Assembly (NCBI RefSeq): GCF_000204055.1
Contig: NW_006768771.1
Location: 1,823,681-1,887,680, forward strand
DNA from: Melampsora larici-populina 98AG31
Taxonomy: Eukaryota; Basidiomycota; Pucciniomycetes; Pucciniales; Melampsoraceae
DNA length: 64,000 nt
Direction of reading: 5' to 3'
Position numbers and translations under genes: made by a program. The notes beneath the pieces were generated by a model, which was not told the DNA's origin, made no database searches, and saw only the letters and a list, made by a program, of their open reading frames with translations. Of the stretch, positions 1-12,075 are shown one piece after another (within the stretch, counting starts at the first letter, position 1; each line of letters begins with the position of its first letter).

Positions 1-450
1 CATCCTGGAGTTGCGACACATATATTGGTGCGGCAGAACTTTATACCCTGTCTACAACAGATAGCTATGTGTGTGTTACAACATCTATCAATGTGTGGCA
101 GCATATGCAGCATATGGACATGTGTGGGAAAATATACAAACATATACACATGTGCCACATATAAGCTTAATAGCCTTGATGACCATGGCACACTTTAATA
201 TCACGTTCATACATATCTGAGATACTGGTATATGTATGAATGTGATATTAGGGGGTTGCAAGTTTGGGTTGGGTTTGTTGGCGTAGTTTTTATAAATGTG
301 GAGAAGTTGTTTGTTTGTAATCTTTTTTTTGTAGAACGGTGGTATTCTGAATTTGGGCCACTGAGGAATTTCCGCTTTAGAAAAAAATTCACATCTGACA
401 AAATTGGGCAAGTTGTTGTAGCATAAAATTATGGCAAAAGGGAGCCAACA

Positions 451-797
451 TGACACCCCCTATTCAGGTCTATGATGACTAGAGATTCATAGACCTGAAT
501 AGGGATAAGTAAGTGTCAATGGTTAAGCTGCGTGTGACCTGTTCACAGTAGTTTTATATGTGTATGTAGTTGTGACCAGTTCACACACAACTACATACAT
601 GCCCTCAGTGTGAACCAGGTGTGGTATGACACCCCCTATTCAGGTCTATGATGACTAGAGATTCATAGACCTGAATAGGGATAAGTAAGTGTCAATGGTT
701 AAGCTGCGTGTGACCTGTTCACAGTAGTTTGATATGAGTCTCAAGTGTGACCAGTTCACGAATACATACCTGCCCTCAGTGTGAACAAGGTGTCGTA
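451..797. repeat. Two-copy tandem repeat with internal hairpin
   Basis: Two copies of a roughly 175 bp unit lie head to tail (451-626 and 627-797) and are nearly identical apart from a short divergent stretch in the second half. Each copy contains an inverted repeat with 18-nt arms (458-475 with 487-504, and 634-651 with 663-680) separated by about 11 nt, so each can fold into a strong hairpin. A shorter direct motif around 'gtgaccagttcac' recurs after each hairpin. No coding potential is seen. A non-autonomous transposon end or satellite seed is possible. Confidence 0.85.
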
Positions 798-866
798 GTG
801 TAATGGTTTATGCTACTGACTAAAAGAAACATTTGGGATGTGTACCTGGGTTCAATTTCCAGATGA
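793..866 (+). other. tRNA-like Pol III promoter, SINE head candidate
   Basis: A box-A-like string (TAGTGTAATGG, 796-806) is followed about 42 bp later by a box-B-like string (GGTTCAATTTCC, 849-860). Spacing and sequence resemble the internal Pol III promoter of a tRNA gene, but the acceptor and anticodon arms do not fold as a normal tRNA. A tRNA-derived SINE head or a decayed tRNA gene is the best reading. It directly follows the tandem hairpin repeat. Confidence 0.4.
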
Positions 867-1291
867 GTGCAGGTTTCCTTCAGCAGGAAATCTGGAGCCT
901 AGCTTGTCTAAGACCACACTGATGTTGTTTCTGGGTATCATAGATAGCCTTTGTACAACTTGAAGTATGCCCCCACCTTTGTTTTTGTGAATCATCAATG
1001 GTCTTCATTATTATTTTCAAGTGCGTGCAACAACAAATAGATTGTTACAATTCACATGATTACCTTAGAGTGGGTTTCACAAATGCATTTAGAATGATGG
1101 CAAGTACTTATCATTCATGTGGCACAAGGACTTATCATTCATGTGACACATCAACATTGGCTGCTTGCATAATGATGATGTATACTTACTTAGTCATTGC
1201 TCAAGGCGACTGTGATTGCATTTAATTGTATGACAACATCTACACTACACTCAATGCAAAGAACTGGTGGACAAATGAAACAAAAATTGGA

Positions 1292-3622
1292 TCAAATGTT
1301 GGAGCCGCTTTGTGGTGTTTGTGGGTTAGGCGTTGCAACTGCCCCATTACACACAGCATTAAATTCTGTCTGAAAATAAGGACGCGCGACAGCAACCGTG
1401 AGGTTCTCCTTGTTGCAATCACGCCCCTCTGCTGGCCACTCTTGCCACCACTTGAACATTCTGGCATACCCAACTAGATTTACCCAACCTGCATATCGGT
1501 AAACCTGCTTGGTGAAATGATATTCCGTTCCATAACGAGCCTTCCATAGTCTGACGCGAGCCTTTCAGGGGGCAGGGATGCCGGCAGCGAGATACCATTC
1601 GAGCATCGAGGAGAGAAGCACGTCCTCCCCAGGCCAATCTCGCAATTGGCCTTGCTCTTGGTTTTGAGGTGGCGTGTTGTCCTGCGGTGAGGCCGTTTGG
1701 TTTGGATTGTCCCTAATGTGCGAGGGGGTTGCGTTCACATGGTTTTCAAGGTGCATGTGGGTTTGGTTGATATTTTTGGGGAGCGGGGATGGGAGTTTGG
1801 GTTTCACGTCGATCTGGTGAGAGATACCAGTCACATGATGGAGATAATGAAAACAAGTGAGATTAGATCGGGAACAACATGCAAGCTCAAGGTCAGACAT
1901 GACATACCTCTGCTGGAGCGACGGCTCCGTGTTGGCCTAATAGGTCCGGGTCCAGGTGGATAAGTGTTTCAGGTGTGGAAGGCGGCAAGAGCATCTGGTC
2001 TTGGGTCGCTGGTTCTTTGGATGCTACAGGCGGTTGTGATTGACGGGGGGGCGTGAATCCTCGGAGTCTGAATCGTCCAGGTCCAGGAGGGATATGCAAA
2101 TCTTCTCATGGCTCGAGGCAGGCGTGATGACGGAACGAGTGACTGGTGGTTGCCTTTGGATGGCAGTTGCTTTGCCCTTGCCCAAGGCAGGAGGTGGGCC
2201 CTTGTCGAATGTAGGAGTTTTGCCCTTGTCGAGGGCAGTGTTTGAATTGGTTTGAGGTTTGGGTACGAGGGGTTTGCCCATTTGAAGGCCCTCTAGCACG
2301 TCTTGGAGCTCGACAGCGAGGCTTGAGAACTGGTGAGGTAGGCAGATGACGAGATTCTTGGAGCTAAGAACATAAGTATGTGGCAAAGTAACACCGATCT
2401 CCCGCTGGTATGATGCAACCAAACATCAATGCAAGGTGAAAGCTGTGCGAAGAGACAAAACCTTTGGAACTTACCCAATTTCTGAGTTCTTCGTCCCATA
2501 CAACGAGGTCGCCAGTCCATTCCTGGCCGGCAGCTGCTTGAGAGGCCCGTAAGAGGCTGCGTGAGTCGTTTAAGACGGCGAGGGGCCAGTCTTTGAAGTA
2601 TTGAGATATAACTGGCGATTTGGATCCCTGTATGTCCAAAGGTGGTATCAGTGTGGTGATAATCACGGCAAAAACAAAACCACCCTCACGCTGGTGACCA
2701 AGTGAAGGCTGATGACTTTACCAGTGTCAATCACCTGTGCAGATTCCTTTCTGGCCGCCACTGTCTCTCGTCCAGTTGCTAAGTTGGTTTCACCTTCTTC
2801 ATCTACAATGTGACCGACTCGGCGTACAGACTGGGCACACTGGGGTGGGAGGATTCTTGTACGTTTGGCTACCGGTGGATTCGCAGGGGGTGGCACTCTC
2901 ACACGGGCTGGGGTGATGGCTGGGTTGGCTGGGTTGGCAAGCTGTGCTGGTGGACCTCCCTTGACGCGATGGACATAACATCCACCTGGAGTTCCGTATT
3001 GCAGGCAACACTAGGTGAAAAACGTCAGTATGTGGATTAAACAAACATTCAGAGCACCGAGTCGCCTACCTGTTTGCAATATTTATGTGTACAGCCAGAG
3101 TGACCCTGTACTTTATGCTTCTCTGCGGTCGGACCTTCGGTGGCACGTGCGCAGGGTACTTGAGGGCCAGAACGGGTTGAGGTACTTGACTTGCTGTGTA
3201 TTGGGTCGGTGGGAGGGGGGAGGGTCATTCCCTTGCTGTTGACTGGTGGACCGTGGGCAGAAGGATCATAGGGAATGGGGTATTTTCCGCCGGCATTAAT
3301 GCAACCGATTTCGTGGATGAGCTGATTGATCTTGAACGTTCGGTAGAAATGCCTGGTGGGACACTAGTAGTTCGCAGGGGATCAGGAATGTATCGAAAAG
3401 AATAGGCATGGTTGGGAACGTAAGAGGAGGAAACAGACTGACCCTAACACTGATGATGTCCTTAGTGTCGCTGCGTTCGCTGCCGTAGACTAGGGAAGTG
3501 TTTTTGGCAGTGGGACAGTCTGGACAACTAAGTCCAACATCACCGTCAGGAGCCGGCAAAGGTAAGGTAGGATAGGCGGCTAGTCGGCGGTATTTGGTCC
3601 CGATATATGGGCTGTTCACCAT
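1292..3622 (-). pseudogene. Six-exon Cys-rich protein gene with two breaks
   Basis: I do not recognise this family. Six exons join with all introns in phase 0: 3622-3449, 3363-3070, 3010-2690, 2627-2475, 2404-1908 and 1813-1292. Donors and acceptors are canonical. The predicted product has a CPDCP motif in exon 1 and a Cys/His cluster (CTHKYCKQ followed by CCLQYGTPGGC) across the exon 2/3 junction, suggesting a zinc-binding fold, then Pro-rich and acidic (DLDDSDSED) stretches and an aromatic-rich C-terminus rich in Trp and Tyr. Two lesions break it: exon 5 is one base short of frame at a C7 run near 2050, and an in-frame TGA lies at 1565-1567, 91 codons before the final stop. The start could be upstream of 3622. 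Transposon-associated origin is possible. It may be a recent pseudogene, or the C-run may be an assembly error. Confidence 0.55.
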
Positions 3623-6600
3623 ATCGTGGAGGCTGAGGCGGATGGTTCGAGTGGACGAGATAGGAAAAGTCTTTTGTCGAAGAGAGGACAGGCATCGTGT
3701 TCGTGGTCGTGGAGGTATATCTGTGATGCGATAAGGGTCGTGTTTCGAAAAAATAATCGTGAAAAAAAGTAACGAAAAAAAACCTTACAAATGAGGACGC
3801 GCCCCCAGGGTATGGGTCGATGGAGGTGGATCACACGGGGGTCCCAGCCCCGTGCGCAGCATGGGGAGCCCGTCCCGCTGGGATACAAGGCTAACCCATT
3901 TGAGCCCATGCTCTTACTGTGTGCTGTATGTTTCCGAGGTGAGAATTCTCAGAGAATTCTCACTGAAAATCTGAAAGCCGGATGCTCCCATGATTCCCGT
4001 GGTGTCAAAACCAATTCAACTTTCAGGAAACACAACAGACACCTGGCCACAATCCTAAGGCTAGAATAGAAAACCAATCCTAATTTGATCTCTATCAAAA
4101 ACATTAAAGAACCCAACTTGTGTGTGAGGAAAAATGAGAAAGATATCTGAGCTTTCATCAAATTCCTTTCAATCTTCAAATCTCTTTTCCCTCAAGTTTT
4201 GAAGTTTCATCAACAGTCTTATTGGAGGGTAGGTTTTTAGCAAGAATATACCATCATCACACATGAAAAACTCATGGTTAGCTGAAGTAATATTATCAAC
4301 ATTGGAAACATTCAAGGAAATCAATTGCACAGAAACCGATGAGGTCGAGGGTTGAGTTTTGGATTAGAGATGGCAAAAACGGACCGGCTCAGCATAAACA
4401 CTCAAATATTAGCAAGGAAGGCTTGGAAGAGATTTATCATTTCAGGGAGTGTCGAGTGAGGTTTTGAAAGGTGCTCATCTATCAAGTCCATTTTCACGAC
4501 TATGTATCATCGTTCCTCATTCTCATCTTCATAACATCTCATCGCCTCTGAACCCCAATTCTCAACAAAAGCCTAACATGCCGCAGTATCTTGAGTCGCA
4601 CAAAACCAAGAGGCCAAGAAATGACTCGTATTCAATCGAAGCAAATCACAAGCTTTCCAACATTTGACAAGACAAAATGGGCTTGCATCTATGTACCAGT
4701 TGATGTTTCACTAGCAAACGCAATCGAAGCCATCGATCTCATATCATGCTTGATAACACAACTTTTGATTTTTGGGAACCATGCGGGCAGCTGATCGTTA
4801 CCCGAGTCGGTCGATGACATCTTCATGCTGAGATACGCGTTCGCACTTTCACCCTACACTTATCGAATCGGGATGATAGCCGCACCACCCATACATTGGG
4901 ATGTATGTCTTGTGCTCTCATAGGAGGCAGCGAGGACTGATATTGGTCAACCGTTCGAACACATCAATCAGCTTGACCTGGTTGATACGAAGTTACACAT
5001 CACACTACCTACATATGGCCTATCGAGCCCTACGTGACCAAATTCTCCATTGCGAAGATGATCGGCTTTCGTTGAATGTAAATTGTCGGATCATAAATCT
5101 GATGTAAATGAAAATGATCTCATGTTTCGCGTCTTTGAGCAAAGTAACCGAGTTGAGTTGGTTGAGATGAAACTACGCATCACACTACCTATGACCTCGC
5201 AAGACCCACTTCTCCAACTTCTCCACGCTGAAGAAGATACGTTCCTTCAGTGTAACTTGCCCAATCGATCATCTTATAAAGATGCTAGTTTGAAAAATAT
5301 CTCTTCTTGATTTTGAGATCAAATGTTATGAATGATGCTACGGAATGTAAACAAACTTTGATGCGGCTTAGACCTCATTTAATCAAAGTACAGCGTCTGC
5401 GACATTTTTGAATAAGGATCGCGTGGAGTAATGCACCGAATTTCAGATCACAATCACACCGCAACATACATGATAGCTGAACAGACTGTCTCTAAAAGTT
5501 TCGTTCTTGAGGCTTTCTTGAAATCGTAAAGTGATCTAAACGATGTCTTTGTAGAAATCTAATTAGAACAGTCTATATCAACTTCAGCGTTTATGAAACC
5601 TTTGGTCCCAAAGCTCACTGACTGTAAACCAAGATAGGTGATGAACAAATTTCTAACATGTAGTTCACAGACACATCGCGCGCCTTGAGACCCAATCCTT
5701 TGAATTGTCTGATGAGGATAGAACAAGCCTTTGAGTTGTGACATATTGATTGTCTGATGGAGATGATTTTGAGAAGGTGTGTCTTCCGGGCAACATATGC
5801 TTTGAAATTAAATGATGAACATAAGTTTATATATCACCTGATGAGTATGTTTACTGCAATTACCAAAGGTCTGGTGCATCACTCAATATTAGGAGCATCT
5901 ATGTAGAACAGAAATCAAATGTTCAGATTAACTTTGGAAGCAATGAGATGACTGATATCGTTCTCTGAAGTGATCTGGATCCATGGACACTGTCTAAAGA
6001 TTGGGAACGGGTTGTCAAGTATCTTGATAAACGCAAAACCTGATCACTCTTTATAAAGATTCCACTCACAAGCAATATATATACTAACCTGATCGGATCC
6101 TAGGATTTCCCTTGACTAGTCTGTGACCTTTTTTCTCTATAATCGAAATACGTGCCTCGGATAACAGAAGGATAGCTCCAATTTGTACTTTGCTAGCTGT
6201 GAATTTTAGATTACATTGCTTTCTGAGGATCTGCACAAGATGTGAACCCGACAATCTTCCTATCAGTAAACTTTTACGAAGTCGTCTCAAAGACTTCACA
6301 TCTATGACCATGGCCTATGACAAAAAAGCCTGGATCGATTAAATTGTGAGTCTTGATGATTCTTCTGGAAGTATCTTCAGATCATGAACGATTATTGGTT
6401 AAAATTCGATTGATGAAGACTTGAAAGGCTTTTGCCAAAAGCCAATGTTTGTTCAAAGCACCGTCATTCACCTCAGAGTGATCTACGTGAGAGCTGGACA
6501 GACAGAAGAAAACTCACGAGTGAAAGCAACTTTTTGAGCTCGGTTGTAACTAAAGGTTTGGTCCAAAATCTCATTAAACCTTGACCAAGGAGACAGTATA

Positions 6601-7228
6601 AATTAGGTGGATATCTAATTGCATCCTTGAAGATATCGCTTGCTAAAGCCGTACTTGATGAATTCCCTATAATCAACTGTTGAAAGGGGTGGGGGGCCAA
6701 ATGAAGTTCATGTACCAGATCTCCGTGCTTTGGAATGATGTAGGATTAGAACTCACATACTACTCTTTGTTGTAATACTCTTGGTGATCAAAGACCTGGA
6801 ATGTGTATCGAGTTCTTCTTTTCTAATTCCAGTTGATGTGAAAGATACAAATGTATGAACACATAACAATTTGAAATGCACGAGTAATCAGGACAAAAAG
6901 TGAAAGAATTGCTTGTTGATCTATACAATTGCAAGATATAAGAAGTAATAGAGTCTGAAGTCATGGTAGCATAAAACGGGGAATTCTAACTATAGCAGAA
7001 AATGACTCCTTGAACGAATTCAGCGTGAACGCGTATACATATCGCGTCTTACATTATTGGAATCATTAATAATGCCACGAAAAAGCGCGCGCGGTTCTCT
7101 ACGTTAACGTGATGCTTGTAATGAGAAAAAATAAGCTTAATTTTACTCCATTTCTGCTTGATTTCTGTTGGGTATGAGTGGCATAAACCGATAAACCCAT
7201 AAGTATGTAATTGTTCGGGTTAGAGTCA
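3623..7228. other. Intergenic, no gene recognised
   Basis: Open frames here are short, lack recognisable motifs and do not join through convincing splice sites. A short palindrome with repeated 'gagaattctc' lies near 3940-3963. The stretch 5080-6700 holds several degenerate repeats of phrases such as 'gttgagttggttgagatgaaac', compatible with old duplicated or transposon-derived DNA. Nothing else is supported. Confidence 0.5.
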
Positions 7229-7237
7229 GTATATAAA
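7229..7237 (+). promoter_or_regulatory. TATA-box candidate
   Basis: The string GTATATAAA lies about 100 bp upstream of the ATG at 7339, a usual distance for a fungal TATA element, in a locus with a clear downstream gene. Confidence 0.4.
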
Positions 7238-7338
7238 CCGTACGAAGTGAAATTCCTCCTTGAATACTTTTTAACAACTTACCACGTCACACCACCTTCA
7301 AATTGGTTCAAAACCTCAATAACCTTCAGAAGATTAGA

Positions 7339-8880
7339 ATGTCAAACTTTGTGATGCCAGATGTTGAGGACGATTACATTGTATGTTCTTTTTTTCCTTT
7401 CACTCAACTCTTTCTTTTATTCGATCGATCTTCCCATTCCATTTTCATTTCTCTTACTCTTGTTCCTTTTCTCTCTCAAGAGCTATGCCTCGGGTCTAGA
7501 GCGTCACTTCCAAGAAACGGGCGAAAGACTAGCTCTTCTCAGCACGCCAGAGACCAGACTAAAGCAAGAAGCCGAGGCTGAAGCTGAAGCCAAAGCCAAA
7601 GCTGTAGCTGAGGCATTGAGCAAACTCACAGAAAGAGAAGGAAGGAGTTCAGAAGAAGGTATGCTTCTATTCCACTTCATGCATTGAATCCTTTTTCACT
7701 TGATTCAAGTGGTACACTTTACTGATATTCGCTTCCATTTCCACTAGCTCTTCCCGAACGTCCTCTTGGCCTCAAATCTAAACTCAAGAAGCTTCGCCCA
7801 GATGCATTAAGGAAGGGAGACTCGGTGAGTATTTCAACTCCATTGGCTTTTCTTTGTCAATCTTCTTTTCTCTGAGACTCTTTTCTCTTTTTTCTTTTTG
7901 ACCGCCTCTTCACATCATAGCACCCCAAATCATCCACTGTGCCCAAGATCGTCCACGTCCATCAAGATGATCAACCAATCCCTTCCGGTTCCGAAGAGGT
8001 CTCGGTTATCAGCACGCCAGAGACTAGACTAAAGCGAGAAGCCGAGGCTGAAGCTGAAGCCAAAGCCAAAGCTATAGCTGAGGCCTTGAGCAAACTCACA
8101 GAAAGAGAAGGTATGCTTCTATTCCACTTCATGCATTGAATCCTTTTTCACTCGATTCAAGTGGTACACTTTACTGATATTCGCTTCCATTTCCACTAGC
8201 TCTTCCCGAACGTTCTCTTAGCCTCAAAGATAAACTCAAGAAGCTTCTCCCAGATGCATTAAGGAAGAGAGACTCGGTGAGTATTTCAACTCCGTTCGCT
8301 TTTCTTTGTCAATCTTCTTTTCTCTGAGACTCTTCTCTTTTTTCTTTTTGACCGCCTCTTCACATCATAGCACCCCAAATCATCCACTCTGCCCAAGATC
8401 GTCCACGTCCATCAAGTCGATGATCAACCAATCCCTTCCGGTTCCGAAGAGGTCTTGGTTATCAGCACGCCAGAGACCAGACTAAAGCGAGAAGCCGAGG
8501 CTGAAGCTGAAGCTGAAGCCAAAGCCAAAGCTGTAGCTGAGGCATTGAGCAAACTCACAGAAAGAGAAGGAAGGAGTTCAGAAGAAGGTATGCTTCTATT
8601 CCACTTCATGCATTGAATCCTTTTTCACTCGATTCAAGTGGTACACTTTACTGATATTCGCTTCCATTTCCGTTGGCCCAACTCTTGACATTTGATTGAC
8701 AACAAAGATGAAGCTGAGATCAAGTCCGAAGAAGAGGTAGAATTTGAAAGCTATGAAAACAATCCATTCTTTCCTCAGAATGATGGTATTCTACGATATG
8801 ATGAAGAATTTAGGGTATACACCAATAGATTTATATATGATGGAAACGCGAATCTATACACTTATAGGTATTATATTTAG
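7339..8880 (+). CDS. Coiled-coil repeat protein built by exon-pair duplication
   Basis: Family not recognised. Seven exons (7339-7380, 7481-7658, 7748-7824, 7921-8110, 8200-8276, 8371-8587, 8708-8880) give 317 residues with canonical splice sites. The N-terminus is MSNFVMPDVEDDYI, with no signal peptide. Three copies of a module follow: STPETRLK, an Ala/Glu/Lys block (EAEAEAEAKAKA type) and ALSKLTEREG, which is strongly coiled-coil-like. Between them stand two copies of a basic linker exon (LKKL.PDALRK) and a linker with PKIVHVHQ and PIPSGSEEV. The C-terminal exon is acidic, then Tyr/Asn-rich. Module exons are separated by near-identical introns, showing duplication at the DNA level including introns. 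Copy 3 lost the usual acceptor (ccactag became ccgttgg), and a downstream AG at 8706-8707 gives the unique last exon. A TATA-like site lies upstream. Function unknown. Confidence 0.7.
7541..8671 (+). repeat. Tandem exon-intron repeat, 2.5 units
   Basis: The phrase 'agcacgccagagac' begins units at 7541, 8011 and 8464, giving periods of 470 and 453 bp. Units include exon, intron, exon, intron and agree closely, introns included. The third unit stops after the first part of its intron (about 8671). The first unit carries nine extra codon positions (RSSEEG region) that are shared with the third but absent from the second, so copies have exchanged or lost pieces. Confidence 0.85.
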
Positions 8881-9655
8881 TATTAATGCTATGTTTATTT
8901 TGGGGTTGAAACGAACATCAATGGTTATATAATGAGATGAAGCGTATTGCTCCTATTGCAAATAGAATTGATGCCTGTCTTGTCAATTGCACAAGTTTCC
9001 TCTCATACCCCACAAGGTCTTTCTTGAAGCTTTGGTATTCTCTCTTGCCATGAAACACTCAAAACCATACATCATGTTTGCCTCCTCATAAGGTATCAAT
9101 ACAGCCTTCTACATAATTGCTGTAAGAGTGTTTTCAGTACATTTAATACACCAAAATCGTATTTCTTCTTTCATCCAGACACTTCAGATTTTCTGTTGAA
9201 GATTGGTATGGCTCTAAACCTTGATGTTTTGAGTCTTGGTCGCTTCTCTGTCGTCGGCTGTGGATCAGGCAAGGTCTCTACTCTGCACTTCTCTCATTCG
9301 AGTCTCAACTCAAGGAACACGTGAGTCTAATTTGACCCTGATCACTTTTGAAGGTATGCTACTACAATGAGGACGATAAGATCGCCAATGTTTGCATTGG
9401 CCCGAAAAGTGTGTCATACATCTATGATTGATTTACATGTGTTCGTCTAGAATGTCATACTGCAAGAAAGATCCTCTTTATCTTCGTAGAAAACTACTGT
9501 TATACATATTAAATAGATAGAACCAATACACCCAAAAACACTCTACAACCGTACATATATGAATAAAAATACACGCAGATAAACATACAGAACCCATGCG
9601 AAATCATGAGCCAGAATCCAAACTAGGACTCAATTTGAGAGTTGAATGATTTAGC
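8881..9655. other. Intergenic between convergent genes
   Basis: No open frame of note. This stretch separates the 3' ends of two convergent genes and is expected to hold both terminators. A/T-rich stretches are present but no distinct site is assigned. Confidence 0.5.
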
Positions 9656-12075
9656 TTAATATTTGGGTTTAACCAAATTTCGATGAAAGTCCTCTACAGC
9701 ATCATGGAGTCGTGTCTGATTTAATCTTGGCCTTGAATCTTGATTGCCTTGAGCCTGTGCTGACATATAAAAAGAGTCGGCACGACCGTCATAGTATTCT
9801 CGTTCGTCTCCTCTTTCTCTTGGTCTCCGACTGACTGACTTGTTCCCACCTGCAGGAAAAATATCATGATGTCGTACAGCTGGAGCGGGAGGTCGGAGAT
9901 TTATCCTTGGCTGATCATAAGCCGTCGGAGAATACAAATGAGATGACCCAGTATAGGACTGTGAGTCTTCAAACCTTCTATGATCAGGCAAATGACAATT
10001 ATCCATGGGTCGTTTGTCCATACGGTAACCATCAGGTCGTCCACGAGCTCTGCTTGCATTTGATATGCTAGACTCATAGAAATCAGTGGGTGTTCCATAC
10101 CCTGGACTGATTGGAGCCTGTCGACTTCCCATTCCTACCGATGGACTACGGCACAAAAGATACTTGTTTAGCAGAGATCACAGAACTGATGATTAACGTC
10201 TTTCAATCCTTACCCAGCGTGATATACAGATGTGCGGTGCCTATCCCAGCGATTCGGAGATGGAGTGTCTTCACGATACTTGATATTAATCGACCCGGAA
10301 TCTTGGGAATTGCCGAGGTCAAGGTATCCCTTCTGAGGTGGATAGTAGAACTCTGATGCAGCCTCATCGTATACAGTCACTGGGAATGATCTAGGACCCT
10401 AAATATTCAACGGTGGAAGTGATCATGGAGGTTATATCAGCCCGCGGACCGACGAATAGATCGAAGATGGCCATGATCCAAGTGATTTGACTTACGTAGG
10501 ACTGTGAGATTGGCCCATTATGCTCGTAAAGATCGACTTCGGGTGTATAGCCCTGCTTCCTCTCTTGCCCATATGCAGAGTGGTGGTCGTAGACATGTTC
10601 AGATCGTCGTGCATTCGATGAACCTACGGGCTTGAAGACTGGAACTGTAGTTGATAATTTTGATTCATTCCAAAGAGCAGGATTACCTTGAAGAAAATCA
10701 GACGTTTCATCTTCCAACGCTTTATCTTCTTTCCTTCTTTTAGTACCCTTTGAGCATTGTACCAGAAAGCCTATCAAGGCCGCCAGGAGACAGGCGCCAA
10801 CTAAAGTCATGGTTCGAAGTTGGATTTGGTTCAGCAAAGCTCAAAGATGATGAAAGAACTCGGAGCGTGGAAAGACTTACTGATACCAGACCCAAATAAG
10901 AAGAGCTTTTTGTCAATCCCTAGAATACGAGCAGGCGTTGCGCTATTGGATTGAGATGTAGTGAATATGTTTGATGACTTTGGAATATCTTTATTGGTAG
11001 TATTTTTGGGGACACCCTTGATATTTTGTACTCCAGGAGCGGTGGAATTCTTGGTTGCATTGGATTTTGCAGAACTCTGGCTGAGGCTTGTACTCGGGTC
11101 TCCTTTGATCCCATCTGCCACTACCCCGGAATTCTGGAAGACCTTATTGAAATTTATACCTGAAGAACCTCTCGCTCCATCTCCCGCTACTCCAGTCGGA
11201 GTTCCTAGTGGTTTGAGGGCAATAACTCCATCGACGCTTTTTTGTGCTAGAGAATCTGGCTTGTTGTTGATTGTCTTGCCACCTCCGTCCAACTTTCCAG
11301 TTTCCACGAGGGCCCGGGAAGGTGTATCGGTAGGATTGACGAGCTGAGTTTTTGAAGCGGGAAGCATGGAAAATGGAATTGTTTGTGGGTCTGAGCTAGC
11401 GGATGCTAAGGGCCCCAACGCCTGGTTCAGTGCTGAGGGTATCACCAGCTCCTTGGGGTTTCCTGACGGCAATAGCTTTGTGATGTCGGGTATAGTCGCC
11501 ATCTGGCTCTTATTCGGAGGGGGACTGACGTTTTCGAGCTGCAATGGACGCGGGTCATTTGGTGGTACCTCAGAGCGAGTGTTGCCTGAACTTGACTGCT
11601 TCTGGTCCTGTTTTGGGGGTATAGATGAGGGTGAAACGTCGACCAGCTGACGGGTTGGGTTGCCGTTTGGGTTTGAAGGCGAAATAGAACTAGATGTATT
11701 AATGTGCAACCTATGTACTTGCTCGGGTTGTGGCTCTGCCTTTGTACCTTGATGAAGTCTTTCGATAAACTGAGGATCAGGCGGCTGGATCGGGTTGATC
11801 TTTTGGTAGTTTCCTCCGACTTCTGAGCGGGTATCTGAACCCACAGGGTATGGAGGTGACGAAGATGGATGTGCGGCGTTGTGATGAACAGTTAAAGGGG
11901 TTCCGTCTGCGGTTCCTTGCAGTGCGGATTGCAAGCTTCCTGGGAGATTTTGCAAGCTGCGAAAAGGTTGTGATAGATCGAAAGGCCAAGTTGCGCCAGG
12001 CCTTGGTGCGCCGCCAATGACTGGTGTGGTATTTGGTGTAGCCCCTGACAATGCGTCGAAGGTCAGGACGCTCAT
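9656..12075 (-). CDS. Single-pass membrane protein, Ser/Pro/Asn-rich ectodomain
   Basis: Family not recognised. Four exons (12075-10881, 10839-10496, 10398-10214, 10145-9656) give 737 residues from the first Met. Residues 1 to about 390 are low-complexity, rich in Ser, Pro, Thr, Asn and Gln, typical of a glycosylated wall or surface ectodomain. One hydrophobic segment (TLVGACLLAALIGFLVQC) follows, then a basic stop-transfer patch (KGTKRRK), then a tail of about 300 residues rich in Tyr, Arg, Pro and Asp. The layout is like fungal wall-stress sensors of the Mid2/WSC kind, but no WSC or kelch domain is established. The frame stays open upstream of 12075 to about 12185, and another coding-like frame appears near 12290-12345, so one or more 5' exons with a signal peptide are probably missing here. 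Confidence 0.65.

Noticed and set aside
1..450. Minus frame of 122 codons at the left edge
   Set aside because: Sequence is rich in TATG/CATA repeats, so an open frame is expected from composition; no motif.
10961..11650. Plus-strand frames of 128 and 94 codons
   Set aside because: Lie opposite the low-complexity ectodomain exon on the minus strand and lack motifs.
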